A stretch of DNA of 64,000 bases, from NCBI RefSeq assembly GCF_027744825.2, contig NC_071350.1, forward strand, positions 2,728,001-2,792,000. The letters run 5' to 3'. The notes under the pieces are model-generated. The model was not told the origin of the DNA, did not search any database, and was given only the letters and a program-made list of their open reading frames with translations. Within the stretch, counting starts at the first letter, position 1, and each line of letters starts with the position of its first letter. The stretch is from Synchiropus splendidus. Lineage: Eukaryota > Chordata > Actinopteri > Syngnathiformes > Callionymidae. A program made the translations under genes and the position numbers. Positions 15,761-27,812 of this stretch are shown one piece after another.

Positions 15761-16889
15761 AAGACTTGGTTACATGAGCAGGCTTATTTGGCTTCATCGT
15801 GACCTGCTTCTCTGATTATTTGCACTCATTTTTCATGGCGGGTTTTTGTACCAACAGCAAGATAACAGGCACAAACAGAAAGGCTGTTCTGTTTCGAAAC
15901 ATAAACATTTATTTAGATGCTTGTAATTGTCTCTTGAGGAGAAAAAGATCTTCTTTACGCTTGGTTTTGGGGTCAGGAAAAATGAGAGGGTATGAGGTTA
16001 TGAGCTCTCTTTTACATCCCTTTCTACAGTGCTATTCAATAGGTTTATGTAAAGGTGATGTCAAGCATCAGGACTTTTCTGTATAAACACTGTGGTTCCA
16101 TTAGAGCATTTGTTAATGGAGTCCTGCTCTTATTCAGTAGATCTCTATGCAGAAACAGATTTTTTAATTACAGACAAAAAAATTCATCAATACAGATAAC
16201 ACAGTTTATCTGAGTAAAAGGCTTCTTCCACCAGTCCCAGGTGCAACACATTACATAATGCGATGACATAACCAGAACATCCACAAGTAGTTTGTGTTGG
16301 TGGAGGAAAAAATCAAAAACAATGTTGAAGAAAATATGGAGCACTCCAACCCTCATGTTTAAGGTCATGTGAACAGATTCAACTGAAATTTGATCATTCT
16401 GGCGTCAAAAATATTCATTTATAAATTCACTACTTAATGAGATTTTTTTTAATCGAACCCCACCCATTGTATGAGGCCCACTATAGCCTGAAATGCCCAT
16501 ATGTGGAAGTAAATACACTGCAGTGATCGAAAAGATGTATGCATTTTGTTTATTCACATGACTCACAGATGCGTTCAACACACCTGCCTCAGAGGGAGGA
16601 ACTTTTTAAGTTATATTTTTAGGTTTTCTAAATACCTCTAGAGGGGTGATTCAGTAGAACAGATCCAGGGTGAGACTGGAAAATCCAATGAGTGGTCAAG
16701 GAAAAATAGGTCAGGGAATCTCAGCTCCCACATCCAAAAAGACATTGAGAATGGTGTTGTAACTGCAGTCACATGACCCCACTGGACTTTTTATGTACAG
16801 AGATTTCTCAATTGCATCTCCTTCTTTCAGGATTGGATACCAGAGTTGTTAATAGAGCATCCATCTGTGAGTCAACATGGGCGACTGGA
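15761..16889 (+). repeat. Duplicated block, copy A (intron and start of the alpha connexin)
   Basis: This interval recurs in the same orientation at 20120-21242. It starts AAGACTTGGTTACATGAGCA and ends ATGGGCGACTGGA, inside the fourth codon of the connexin. Copy A holds the end of the presumed intron, the splice acceptor (16821-16830), the 5' UTR and the ATG. It has about 22 bases (around GTTGTAACTGCAGTCACATG) that copy B lacks. Other differences are scattered single bases and a few small indels. Confidence 0.97.
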
Positions 16890-17935
16890 ACTCGCTGGGG
16901 AAGCTTCTTGAGAGCGCCCAAGAACACTCTACCGTTGTGGGCAAAGTCTGGCTGACAGTTCTGTTCATCTTCCGCATCCTGGTGCTGGGAACCGCCGCTG
17001 AGAAGGTTTGGGGGGATGAGCAGTCGGGCTTCACTTGCGACACCAAGCAACCTGGTTGTCAGAACGTCTGCTATGACAAGACTTTCCCCATCTCTCACAT
17101 TCGCTTCTGGGTGATGCAGATCATCTTCGTGTCCACGCCCACCCTCATCTACCTCGGCCACATCCTCCACCTGGTGCGGATGGAGGACAAGAGGAAAGAG
17201 AAGGAGAAGGAGATGGCTCTCCAAATGGAAAAACACCAGCTGGAGCAGGCAAAGAAGTCCATCAAAGATAACCAGGGCCATGTGCGTCTGCAAGGCGCCC
17301 TGCTCAGAACTTACGTCTTCAATATTATTTTCAAAACCTTGTTTGAAGTAGCCTTCATAGTAGCACAGTACTTCCTGTATGGGTTTGAGCTGAAGCCCAT
17401 GTACACATGTGACAGGTGGCCTTGTCCTAATGTGGTTAACTGCTACATTTCCCGCCCCACGGAGAAGACCATCTTTATCCTCTTCATGCTTGCAGTGGCC
17501 TGTATCTCACTGCTGCTCAACCTGGTGGAGATGTACCACCTGGGCTTTACCAAGTGCCACCAGGGTCTCCGCTACCGGCGCTCACGGGCCGCCAATGAGT
17601 CCCCCAAGGAGCTGCGTGAGGTGGCTGTACCCTTTGTTCCAAGCTACAACTACTTCCCCGGACGCTCGGCGGTGCCTGAACCCTTCCCGGTGGAGCCAAA
17701 GTACAGCATGGGCGAGTCCAACTCCGCCTACAGCCCGTACACCAGCAAAGCTGTTTACAAGCAGAACAGAGACAATATGGCCACTGAGAGAAAAGGAAAA
17801 GCAGAAGGCGAAGATGTGAAGGAAAGAAAAGCTTCCATTTCAGGCTTTGAGTCGCCAATGGAGCACGCTCGCCGAAACAGCCAGTCCAGCAAGCACAGCA
17901 ACACCAAGGGCAGGCTGGACGATCTGAAAATCTAA
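16877..17935 (+). CDS. gja3: Alpha connexin, gja3 (Cx46)-like
   Basis: Single coding exon for 352 residues of an alpha connexin, a gap-junction channel subunit. Start [20 protein letters not shown] is closest to GJA3. Spans lie at about 23-45, 76-98, 146-168 and 199-222. Loop 1 has Cys54, Cys61, Cys65 and loop 2 has Cys178, Cys183, Cys189. The cytoplasmic loop (about 101-140) is highly charged (KRKEKEKEM). [27 protein letters not shown] and the RLDDLKI end are GJA3/GJA1-like; the end could bind PDZ domains. Human Cx46 has 435 residues, so the tail here is shorter. The symbol is tentative: it neighbours gjb1 rather than gjb2/gjb6, so it could be a paralogue. The acceptor lies 46 bases upstream of the ATG. 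Bases 16877-16889 are also present in the downstream copy. Confidence 0.85.
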   Translation: MGDWNSLGKLLESAQEHSTVVGKVWLTVLFIFRILVLGTAAEKVWGDEQSGFTCDTKQPGCQNVCYDKTFPISHIRFWVMQIIFVSTPTLIYLGHILHLVRMEDKRKEKEKEMALQMEKHQLEQAKKSIKDNQGHVRLQGALLRTYVFNIIFKTLFEVAFIVAQYFLYGFELKPMYTCDRWPCPNVVNCYISRPTEKTIFILFMLAVACISLLLNLVEMYHLGFTKCHQGLRYRRSRAANESPKELREVAVPFVPSYNYFPGRSAVPEPFPVEPKYSMGESNSAYSPYTSKAVYKQNRDNMATERKGKAEGEDVKERKASISGFESPMEHARRNSQSSKHSNTKGRLDDLKI

Positions 17936-18511
17936 CAGAGCCTTAATCCAATACTGTTATGACTTGAACGTCCAGTGATACCTCGTTGACCACTTCATAA
18001 CCCTGTAGCCACTGAGATATTTCACATTTGAAGATTGTTCCAGAGGGCTGTTATTGCTAAACAATCATTTTCAAAGCATGAAGAACATCTACCCATCAAC
18101 ACACCATCCAGCACCAGGTGGACTGCAAGGAATGTCTAGAGAAGATTGAGTGAAGTATTAGGTATGGAGAAGTATGTTTGTCCTGAGAGTGAGTTCTGGT
18201 GCACATCAGGTCCGTTGGTCGAGGTTCAAAGAATGAATCCGCACTTTCATCACTGAGCTGCAACAGCAACAATCACTTCTGCTGGACAGGCCAAGCGACG
18301 CAGATGTCTGATCATGAAAACAAAATGGCATCATCTCTTATGTTATGAAAAACTGTGAACAGGTAGATCAGGGTTCCAGCAAAAGTCCAGTGAACTGCAA
18401 ATATATTATATATTTCATCTACTGCTTACACTTGAATGTCATTCAATTTTAGAACCATAAAATTACCAGTGATTTGTGTATATATATATCGTCTAGGTTT
18501 AAGTGATGGAA

Positions 18512-18517
18512 AATAAA
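18512..18517 (+). terminator. Candidate polyadenylation signal of the alpha connexin
   Basis: AATAAA about 575 bases after the stop codon. A second AATAAA lies at 18852-18857. Which is used cannot be told from sequence. Confidence 0.4.
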
Positions 18518-19150
18518 TGAAATGCTATTATTATAGATTCATCAACAGATAATATAGGATGTGTGACTTTTTAATAACTGACTTCTAGGTGTTGCCAGGT
18601 TTTGCTCAAATACTTCCTGCACCTCCTGCGGAATTACTTTTGTTGGTGCGATTACATAAGCAGAATAAATATACCACCAAACTTCCTAATCCTAAATCCT
18701 AAAGGCATCACATGACATTAAAACTGGTCAAATTAAATTTGTCCCAGCGACTTTCACAAAATAAAAAGTCTTATGGTGACCTCCATCGTCCTAATTTCAG
18801 CTGAAACAAGCTATTCTTTCTCCGTTCTGTCCTCTGCATCATTTGACTTGAATAAAGTTTATTTATGCCCAAGTGAGATCATTTAAGCCGCGAGCTTCAT
18901 GTTTTTTCTCAATATGGTCACTGTCACAAAACTGCAGAGTCATAAGGTATTGGTGAAATGGTGACACCCACTTAGTAAGGACGACTGACAAGCATTGATC
19001 CTGTTATCACATTGCTGTAACTAAAATGACCGGCATTAAAGAGGTGGACACTGGAGGAATCGAGCTGGGTTTCCACTGCTAGACTGTGACATTTCTGCTC
19101 ACAAGACTGTTATTTTAAAGTGTGGGGTATCATTGTTAGAGACTGTTGAG

Positions 19151-19209
19151 ATATATATATATATATATATATCCCACATTTAGGGATATTTTTTTTATCC
19201 CTAAATGTG
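19151..19209. repeat. (AT)n followed by a perfect 14-bp hairpin
   Basis: An AT run (19151-19172) leads into CACATTTAGGGATA (19175-19188), a 7-base T spacer and the exact inverse TATCCCTAAATGTG (19196-19209). It may be a relic of a palindromic transposon end. Confidence 0.9.
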
Positions 19210-20119
19210 AAAGACACGACTGAACTCTTGATTCACGCCAGTGAATGCAGCAGGAGTCGAGGATGTGAGGGCTGAAATTGAAAGAATGGAAGTCTTAAAT
19301 CAACTCCACCACTCGAAGTCCAGTATGTTCTCTCTCCTGAGTTGAACAAGGACAAGCAGTTTCGAGAGTGGAGACTGCATGCCGACAGATTATGTTTTCA
19401 TGTTACTGTGATTAAAGCGACCCAGACAAATAGGTCTCACTGAGTGTACTTTCCCTGACCATGAAGAAACTCGTGCAAAAGAGCAGTCGCTGTAAGTCAC
19501 AGGATTCGCCCAGCAAGCGCCGCCCTCACTGTCGCCACTTATGCAGGTCCAACTTTTGAAAGTTTGAAATAATGGTCTCTCTATCAGGGCCGTGTGTAAA
19601 GTGTTACACCACATCTTCCTTGCTGTAATTGAAGAAGGAGCATTCAGTGCTAGCGGATTACACACAGACATCTTCATGTTATTTATGTCGCCTGAAATTG
19701 AGAGCTTCTATGTTCTGATCATCAAAACAAGCATTGTTTTTATTGTGAATTATACCCTGTTTAGTATGACCAGGTTTCATTTTGAGACACACTTTCAACT
19801 TGAACTCTTGATCCACTAAAACTGAAATAAAACCGTGCTGATACGTGCCAATATATGAGTAGCATTCTGAAATGCATTAGATTGTTAAACAAGTGGACAC
19901 AAGCGGGTCATGTTTGTATCCAGCTTCAGCACTGAGTGGGTTCAGAACTTGTAGCCTTTCTTATGCTTGTGTGTGTTTCATCTTGGCACTCTAGTTTCCT
20001 CCCATAGTCGAACAATATCCAGACTTTAGAGGTGCACTGTAAAAACTCAAAATCTCAAAAAGTTTGTTAAGCCCTATTTTTAGTCAATATATCTCATTGT
20101 GCTGAATAAAGATGAATTC

Positions 20120-21242
20120 AAGACTTGGTTACATGAGCAGGTTTATTTGGCTTCATCATGACCTGCTTCTCTGATTATTTGCGCTCATTTTTCATGGCGG
20201 GTTTTTGTACCAACAGCAAGATAACAGGCACAAACAGAAAGGCTGTTCTGTTTCGAAACATAAACATTTATTTAGATGCTTGTAATTGTCTCTTGAGGAG
20301 AAAAAGATCTTCTTTACGCTTGGTTTTGGGGTCAGGAAAATGAGAGGGTATGAGGTTATGAGCTCTCTTTTACATCCCTTTCTACAGTGCTATTCAATAG
20401 GTTTATGTAAAGGTGATGTCAGGCATCAGGACTTTTCTGTATAAACACTGTGGTTCCATTGGAGCATTTGTTAATGGAGTCCTGCTCTTATTCAGTAGAT
20501 CTCTATGCAGAAACAGACTTTTTAATTACAGACAAAAACATTAATCAATACAGATAACACAGTTTATCTGAGTAAAAGGCTTCTTCCACCAGTCCCAGGT
20601 GCAACACATTACATAATGCGATGACATAACCAGAACATCCACAAGGAAGGAGACCAAAGTAGTTTGTGCTGGTGGAGGAAAAAATCAAAAACAATGATGA
20701 AGAAAATATGGAGCACTCCAACCCTCATGTTTAAGGGCATGTGAACAGATTCAACTGAAATTTGATCATTCTGGCGTCAAATCATATTCATTTATAAATT
20801 CACTATTTAATGAGATTTTTTTTAATCGAACTCCACCCATTGTATGAGGCCCACTATAGCCTGAAATGCCCGTATGTGGAAGTAATTACTGTACACTGCA
20901 GTGATCGAAAAGATGCATTTTGTTTATTCACATGACTCACAGATTCGTTCAACACACCTGCCTCAGAGGGAGGAACTTTTTAAGTTATATTTTTAGGTTT
21001 TCTAAATACCTCTAGAGGGGTGATTCAGTAGATCAGATCCAGGGTGAGACTGGAAAATCCAATGAGTGGTCAAGGAAAAATAGGTCAGGGAATCTCGGCT
21101 CCCACATCCAAAAAGACATTGAGAAATGACCCCACTGGACTTTTTATGTACAGAGATTTCTCAATTGCATCTCCTTCTTTCAGGATTGGATACCAGAGTT
21201 GTTAATAGAGCATCCATCTGTGAGTCAACATGGGCGACTGGA
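20120..21242 (+). repeat. Duplicated block, copy B (displaced alpha-connexin 5' piece)
   Basis: Near-identical copy of 15761-16889, offset by 4,359 bases at its left end and in the same orientation, lying downstream of the connexin coding exon. It contains the acceptor (CTTCTTTCAG, ending 21183), the 5' UTR and the codons for MGDW, then breaks off. Extra bases GAAGGAGACCAAA occur near 20646. The block is bracketed by a short imperfect direct repeat TTTGTTAAGCC(C/T)TAT at 20063-20076 and 21256-21270, which may mark how it inserted. Confidence 0.97.
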
Positions 21243-21283
21243 GTTATGAACATCTTTTGTTAAGCCTTATAAATGTATTATGA
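21230..21283 (+). pseudogene. Truncated alpha-connexin start (MGDW then unrelated)
   Basis: In copy B the connexin ATG is followed by three true codons (Gly-Asp-Trp), then by unrelated sequence with a TGA stop after 17 codons. The splice acceptor 46 bases upstream is intact. The piece cannot encode a connexin, but it could act as a decoy terminal exon if the upstream noncoding exon were spliced to it. Confidence 0.8.
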
Positions 21284-23414
21284 TGTCTTATGGATGTATT
21301 AACAAAGCATTACAATCAAGTGCTACCCAGATTTCCACTGACTTGAGTAGATCACTACTGTTGACTACCAGATCCTGAGGTGAGACGTGTTTTTTTACAA
21401 ACTGAACTTGCCTCTCCAAAGCGAGTCTCTACTGACGAATCATCTCCATTTTGGAAAAATAAGACCACATCCATGGTCCTTTCCTGATATAATGAGAAAG
21501 GCAGATATGTATAGATCAAGATGTTGACTCCATCTCCGCCATGATCAAAAGTGCCGTGCGGCCAGGTCTTGTGACACAAAGGCTTGTGTGGAAACGACAC
21601 CTTTACGGAGGAAAACAGAGCTAGTCCTGTGTGAGTGGGGACACAACAACATAATGATCTCTTTGAGCCACTTCACAATAAAAGTTTTATTCACTAAATT
21701 AGTTCAGGATGTCTCAGGACGTTCAAGCCTTGGCAATGATGGTGGGCCTCAGATGAAATGACTGTGGGAACATGATGAGTTTACATGGTCTTCTGTGGTT
21801 TGTTACAAGGCTGTGACATGCTTTGGGCCAGTCTTTTACCAGACTATCCTGGTTGTTTACGTTGGTAGGTTGTCCAGCACTGACCTTCACAGATTTCCGA
21901 TTGGGCTAAGGTCAGAGCTTTGGCTCACTTGCCTTTAATCAGTCTTGTGGGGATGTTTGAGGTCATAATTTTGTTGGAAGATCCAATGCAGACCAAGACC
22001 AAGTTTCAACAGTCAGGTGATCTCAAGAAGATTCTTGATGTCAACTCACCTATTCATCACATTATTTTGGTGAAAATATCAAACATCCCCCCCCCTTTTT
22101 TTTCTTATTTTGATGGCCAGCATAGATGTAACAGCATCAAGTTCTCCGAAAGTAGAAGAACGAGCTTAAGCATATCTCGTGAAAGTTCAGAAACATGCTT
22201 AACAGAACTGGCTGGACTCTTGAAGTCTCCTCTGCTCTGCCTCTAAAGCACTTTGTGAACAGTGTTCTAAAGTGCTTTATAAATAATGCTTTTATTATTA
22301 TTATTATTATTTGGGGAATGTAAATGGAATTTCAGAATATTAAAACGAGCAAATAAATCGTAAAGGCACCCATGTATCAGGAATAACATTGAATTAGGAC
22401 AAAAGCATGTCGCCCCTGTCCTAATAACCACCGGTCCCACTCGGCGAGGAACAATCCCACTTCCCTCCCCCATCCTTGACAGGTGGCTCTTTGATCTTTG
22501 GTTTTCAATGTGTCACCCCTTTTTTTCGCCAAATGTAAGCAAAATCTCTGAGCCTGAAGAGATCTCACCAGACCATCGAATCAACAACTTCTACTTCACC
22601 CAGGTGACCTTTGGCAAAGTCACTGATACTGGGAACCTCGGAAAAGGTTGGGGTCAGGAGGACAACATGTGACATCGTCAACTTCTGTAAGCAGTGACCA
22701 GCAAAGAAACTTGATCAAGCAGATGTAAAATAGAACAATTTATTACCATAACACCCGGACTATTGACAGGATAGACCAACTGCTTTTGAAATACATACAA
22801 AAGCCAAACTTGTCTGGTAGCCACAGGTGCAGTGAAAGCTCAGTGATTTCTGTGTGGCGCCTAATAAGTACATCACTTCCAAATAAGTTTTTAAAATGTA
22901 ATTCATGATAAATGATGATAAATTTGGTCATCATTGTCAGACTAGGTAAGTTGATGCCAGAATGCGTGAGATTCATTGAAAAGCTTGTTCATTGACGCAT
23001 ATTTTTCACAATAAATGAATAGACGCAGCTTCTTACTAAGAAGTCGATGTTATGTTCGAGACGTGGAGCGGGACACAAGTGCAGCAATGGAAGAGTTACA
23101 GGAGGGGGACAGCGGGTCCAATACAACAATACAAAAATCCTACAAAAAGTGTCACCGAACAAATGCAAGTAGAGTCTGTAAACAGAGGGAACAAACACAA
23201 TGAACAGTAAAACACAAACTAACTACAGAGGTCGTCAAAAGAAACGCACGAGTGGGGAAAAGCAACAACAAAGAGAAAACCAGGAAGCAACACGGAACAA
23301 ATTGACAAAGGAAGGCAGAACACAACACTCAGAGCACCAGGGTTTTGGAAAGAGTGAACATAGCGATGGGTCTGCAGCACCGATGCTCACAGAGCAATGC
23401 CCGTGTTGTGCGTG
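21284..23414. other. Intergenic DNA, nothing recognised
   Basis: No gene or intact element recognised. Contains a C9T9-like homopolymer junction near 22088 and an ATT run near 22295. Open frames are short and unfamiliar. Confidence 0.4.
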
Positions 23415-23915
23415 TACCGCTTTAGACAAAGCACATCTGTCAACAGGATGTAACTGCTGAAACAATCTAATCTCACGGTTCCTTTGTGGATCTTTGGGGC
23501 AGCTCCAAGGGGACCATTTTGATCTCTTATTAGAGAATAATGTATTTCCTTTCTTTACCCAGTTTGTCTCAGATTTTCAACTAGTCTTGTTCCATTCTAA
23601 TTCAAATTAATTTCAAGGTATAATTTAATTTAGAGAATTTAAAAATATTGGATTTTCTTTTTTTTACAAAAAAAAGTTTTTCACATTATGATACATGTTC
23701 ATACTATTTAAAGATATGGATTAATAATGAATGCAAAGACTGAAAAGATTGTTGTATACAGTAGGTCATTAAATCAGTGCCAGTTCAGTCTGTTTGTCTG
23801 GTTGCCTGCAGGGATTTTTAACGTCAATATTCAGTGACACAGTACCGACGCAGTATCACCACAGTGTGTCATTGTGTTGAAATGCTTTGTGATGCCTCAT
23901 TTACCCACCCAAAAT
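23415..23915 (-). repeat. Dispersed repeat, copy 2 (inverted relative to 350-925)
   Basis: Reverse-complement counterpart of the repeat at the left edge, sharing the GGTAAATGAGGCATCA end, the CCCTGCAGGCA block and the GTTTCAGCAGTT(A/G)CATCC block. A minus-strand open frame of 76 codons overlaps this end but has no recognised relative. The copies are diverged; probably an old nonautonomous transposon. Confidence 0.7.
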
Positions 23916-25659
23916 GAATGCTGAACACAGTGTTTTGAACTGACCTCAGAACTACTGAATATCAGTGAAGGGAATTAAACCAGTTCACAGACCTGTAGAG
24001 AATTATGAGGAGGAAATGCACCCACAAAGATCACAACCGATGATGATGTGGAATCTTTTTAACTGGTCCTCCTCACTTTCCCCCCTTGTCCATGTCCTGG
24101 TTCTGTCACTCTACAAAGGAGCGGTTTCTTTCGTTACAGAACCAAAGATAAGAACGACGGCTCTGTTGGTGGGAATCCAGCGAGTGGGAGAGTTTGTTGA
24201 GCGTCGAAGAAGAGAGTGTTTCAGAGGAGGAGGAGGAGATCTGGTCCCAACGGTGAGGGTGGAGGAGCTTGGTGTCGTCAGGAGGTGCCGGTAGATATGA
24301 AGCAGCATTTATCTGCAGAAAACTTGAGTTTAACAAGCTTTCCTCACTCAGCCAGGAAATATATTGAGACTGCAATTTTTGTATTTTTTAGGATCCAACT
24401 TCACCCCACTTCATCATATTTTGGATTTGCCTGCTGACACAGACCATTTTCATTCATTCCCCCTCACTGATAAATGGCTGATGGACTCATTCCCAAAACA
24501 CATTCCACCATACGCTGGTGTGCGTCTCTTCAAAAGCCTCATGTGTCTATTAATAACCCACCCACTTCACCGTAGCAGTAAAACTGGGGGAAGGGACCTA
24601 AAACTCCTCGTCCTCAAACAGAACCATGATTCCAGTAAGGACTCAGAAGTCGTGGATTTTACTTGTAAATGTACTTGTAAATTCATCAGTCAAGTCTCAG
24701 CTCCTGACAAGTTCTATGCTGCTATTGGGATTTCATCTTGTTTTCAATTGGTGCGGCGACTTCTGAGTGGACAGCTGCAGTTCATTCTCCTGTAACTAAG
24801 AAGAAGCTTCTGAAGTTTTTTTACCAAGTCCAGCTGTTTGTAATTGGTGTCCTCTCCCAATGATGATTTCTAGTTCAATACTGCATCACACTTATGGTGA
24901 AGAACTGCGTGACACCACAAGTGTGGACGGGAGGGAACAGACGGACAGGTGACGGGGAGCGGGGGGCGGAGGTTATGAACTCGGGGGTTACAACCATATG
25001 CAACCAAATCCCAGAATAAGAATAGACTGAGTGATGAGATGAGAGCATCCGCCGCTGAGTTGCTCCGCCACCAGTAAATCAGAGACCCGAAACACTTTTC
25101 ATAATTGATGATTCATTGCGTGGCTGGATGTGTGACAGCTATTTCTGCTCCAAAAACGTAATCCACTTCCCGTGACACACTGAGGTGACAAACTATCCCC
25201 AGGAGTACATCAATAGATTCTACATTAAATCTCAATTCATAGTGAGGGATTGAAGATTCAGCTGTATCAACCAAATCTGTGTATCAATTTATCAAGTTCA
25301 GTGAAGTTTACTCACTGAAGTTTAAATAATGGGTCAAGAAATCCTTTATACTGAAATTGAAACCAAATGAAGATTGCATTTCTTATCTAATTATGTATGG
25401 TAGCTGCTCTGCCAGCGTAATATAGGGGTTAAATTGAGCCATCTGACTGCTGTATCTAATGCCTCTTAACAGTTGACTTTAACTATGAACCAGTCTGAAC
25501 ACATTTCCTAGATGCTATTGAAGAAATATTAGAAATAATGTGAATAAATGATAATTTACTCATAGTCTATTCTCCAAATCATTATACAAACTGTCAGTCC
25601 TTTGTCTTGTGTGATGAAAAACCTTTTCACAATTCTGTGTCCTGAAATGGTCTTTTTTC
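23916..25659. other. Intergenic DNA, nothing recognised
   Basis: An open frame at 24364-24795 (143 codons) has no family resemblance, low-complexity edges and no splice context. The rest is anonymous. Confidence 0.4.
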
Positions 25660-26395
25660 ATTGCCTTATTGAAGGTTTTTTTTATTTAATTTTATTGACA
25701 ATGTTTCATTTACAAAACAAAAGGGATTGAACATGATACAAACAGAACAGTGTTGGCATCATCATCAAACCTTAAATTAGAATATTCTTATTAACATAGA
25801 TAATATAGAGAATATGCAGTAGGTCAGTGTAAATACGAAGTTAACTTAATAAGACAAAAATAATAATAATAAATAAAAAATTTAAAAAAAAGGAGAAGAC
25901 GTGCACATTTCTCGGAATAATCTTTGAATTATATTCACAGTATGCACACATTTCTTGTTATCAATGACTTTTATACACATAAGGTAATTCACAAATTCAG
26001 TTTCAAAGACAGGAAAGAAGGGACAATTTTTGGAAAATTTAGCTCTATGGATATGGAATTTCCTCATTAAAATAATCAGATTGATTAAATGTTGAGTCTT
26101 TTCTCCTTATGATCATAATATAGTAATACATCTTTGGGTCGCAAATTAATTAGGTTGGATTACAAGGTGATATACATTTAAAAAAAAAAACTGACAATAA
26201 AAAAAGGTGTATAACTGTTTCTTCTTCAGCATGACAAAATACACATTTGACATCTGTATTACTGAATCTTGATCAATATGTGTTGGTGGGGTAAATGTTG
26301 TATAGAATTTTGTATTGAACTTTATTAAAGATAGCAAATTTATGTGGGAGGAGCCAAGTTGTTTTCCAATTTCTTCATCGAAAGGCACCATGTTC
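25660..26395 (-). mobile_element. Probable LINE 3' end, decayed
   Basis: On the minus strand, a frame near 26391-26146 reads like the poorly conserved end of an L1/Tx1-type reverse-transcriptase ORF (IKFNTKFYTTFTPPTHI, then a stretch that could be a ruined Cys/His knuckle). AT-rich sequence follows. The resemblance is weak and no poly(A) end or target duplication was identified. It abuts the gypsy-type remnant on the opposite strand. Confidence 0.35.
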
Positions 26396-27625
26396 TAGTG
26401 GCCTGCATCGTGGTGCTGCCGCAGCAGTCCACTAACATCCCCATCAGAGTCTTCAACCTTGGTGCACTCCCAGTCACCCAAAGGAGAGGCGCTGTAAAAG
26501 TGTTAAAGTGTTGTGTGTTCCAGGAACAAGTGGCCTATCTAGGACATATTGTCTTGGCCAAGGCCGAGACTATCAACTGAATCACAAAAGATCCAGGAAG
26601 TCAACTGGCCTGTACCCAGAAACGTCTCTGAAGTACGGCAGTTTATTGGCCTAGCATCATACTACCAACGTTTTGTTGCAGACTTTGCTACTATAGCCAA
26701 GCCACTTCATGAACTGACCAAAAAGTATGCACGCTTCTGTTGGAGAGCTGAATGCCAGGAGGCCTTTGAAAGATTAAAGAAAGCGCTGACCACAGCTCCA
26801 GTCCTGGGCTATCCACTCCATGAGGGCCAGCTATTCCTTGACACCAGTGCCAGCGACTGGGGAATTGGGGCTGTCCTGTCTCAAATGCAAGGTGATGAGG
26901 AGAGGGTCTTGGCCTATGGTGGCAGAAGATTGTCAAGCAAAATTACTGCACAACCAGGCGAGAACGACTGGCGGTGGTAGAGTTTACTTCACGTTTCAGG
27001 CGGTATCTACTTGGCCGACCATTCATTATCCGCACCGACCACAGCAGCCTGAGATGGTTGACCAGGTTAAGGGAGCCAGAGGGTCATCTAGCTCGCTGGC
27101 TTGAAAAGCTAACGGAGTACCTGAACGAGGATGCTCTCTCCAGAAAACCCTGCAGAGATTCATGCCCCTGCGCAGTGCCTGACCCCAACCTCAACAACAC
27201 CCAGCACCAGCACAAAGAGGTGCAGTGCAACCTGACCAGCAGCCTAGAAATGACGGTTGCTGCTAGAAGTACCACAGAGCAACCGCAAGTAGGAGTAGTG
27301 GTGCCTGACGGCCATGTTGGCACTGGAGTGGCAGAACCAGAGTCACCCATAGTGGGGATGGTGCACACCAGAGCCAGCAGCGGCAGTGTCATCGAAACTC
27401 ACCCAAACATCCACCAACTGAGTGAAATACTTCATACTGAACTGTTCAAAGGATGGACCTGTGAGGAACTCTGTGAGGAGACTGATCCAGAGCAGCACCA
27501 GTCTTGCAGTGGATGGAGAAGGGAGGCAGTAAGCCACCTTGGGTCGACATGGCAGCCTGTATTCCCGCCACTAAAGCCGACTGGGTGCAATGGAAAAGGC
27601 TAATGTCAAATATGCAAAACCCTGT
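26370..27625 (+). mobile_element. Ty3/gypsy-type LTR retrotransposon remnant (pol)
   Basis: Broken pol sequence. A short linker-like segment (about 26370-26510) is followed by the end of reverse transcriptase (EVRQFIGLASYYQRFV at about 26630, PLHELTKK), the RNase H-type region (FLDTSASDWGIGAVLSQM at about 26840, then FIIRTDHSSLRWLTRL after a frame change near 26980) and the DALSRKPC motif (about 27130). Most of the RT core is missing before 26520. About ten residues are lost just before the DALSR motif. Frames shift at least three times and an in-frame stop sits at 26978. No LTRs, primer-binding site or intact integrase were found. It is a dead fragment, ending abruptly at the A/T hairpin. 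Confidence 0.9.
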
Positions 27626-27812
27626 GGAAACCCATTTCTGCCAGGTAAAAAAAAAAAACCTCAGAGAAAACCAAGCAAAAAAAAAAATAAATCACCAAGC
27701 AAAAATAAAAAAAAACAAGTAAAAAATTCTTTTTTTTTTTTGCTTGGTGATTTTTTTTTTTTGTTTGGTTTTCTCCGAGGTTTTTTTTTTTACCTGGAGG
27801 AAATGGGCTTCC
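27626..27812. repeat. Long A/T-rich inverted repeat (hairpin), arms about 80 bp
   Basis: The left arm begins GGAAACCCATTTCTGCCAGG, followed by runs of A broken by ACCTCAGAGAAAACCAAGC and TCACCAAGC. The right arm is the inverse (GCTTGGTGA, GTTTGGTTTTCTCCGAGG, CCTGGAGGAAATGGGCTTCC). The spacer is about 25 bases. Only a few mismatches separate the arms. It directly borders the gypsy-type fragment, whose last sequence forms part of the left arm. Confidence 0.93.

Noticed and set aside
15799..16086. Open frame of 95 codons in duplicated block copy A
   Set aside because: Copy B has a frameshift that cuts it to 61 codons and the sequence resembles no protein; it is intron.
16808..17293. 161-codon open frame on the minus strand opposite the alpha connexin
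   Set aside because: It is an antisense shadow of a strongly conserved coding exon with biased codons.
24364..24795. 143-codon open frame between the connexins and tbc1d8b
   Set aside because: No recognisable family, no splice or promoter context, and no constraint can be judged.
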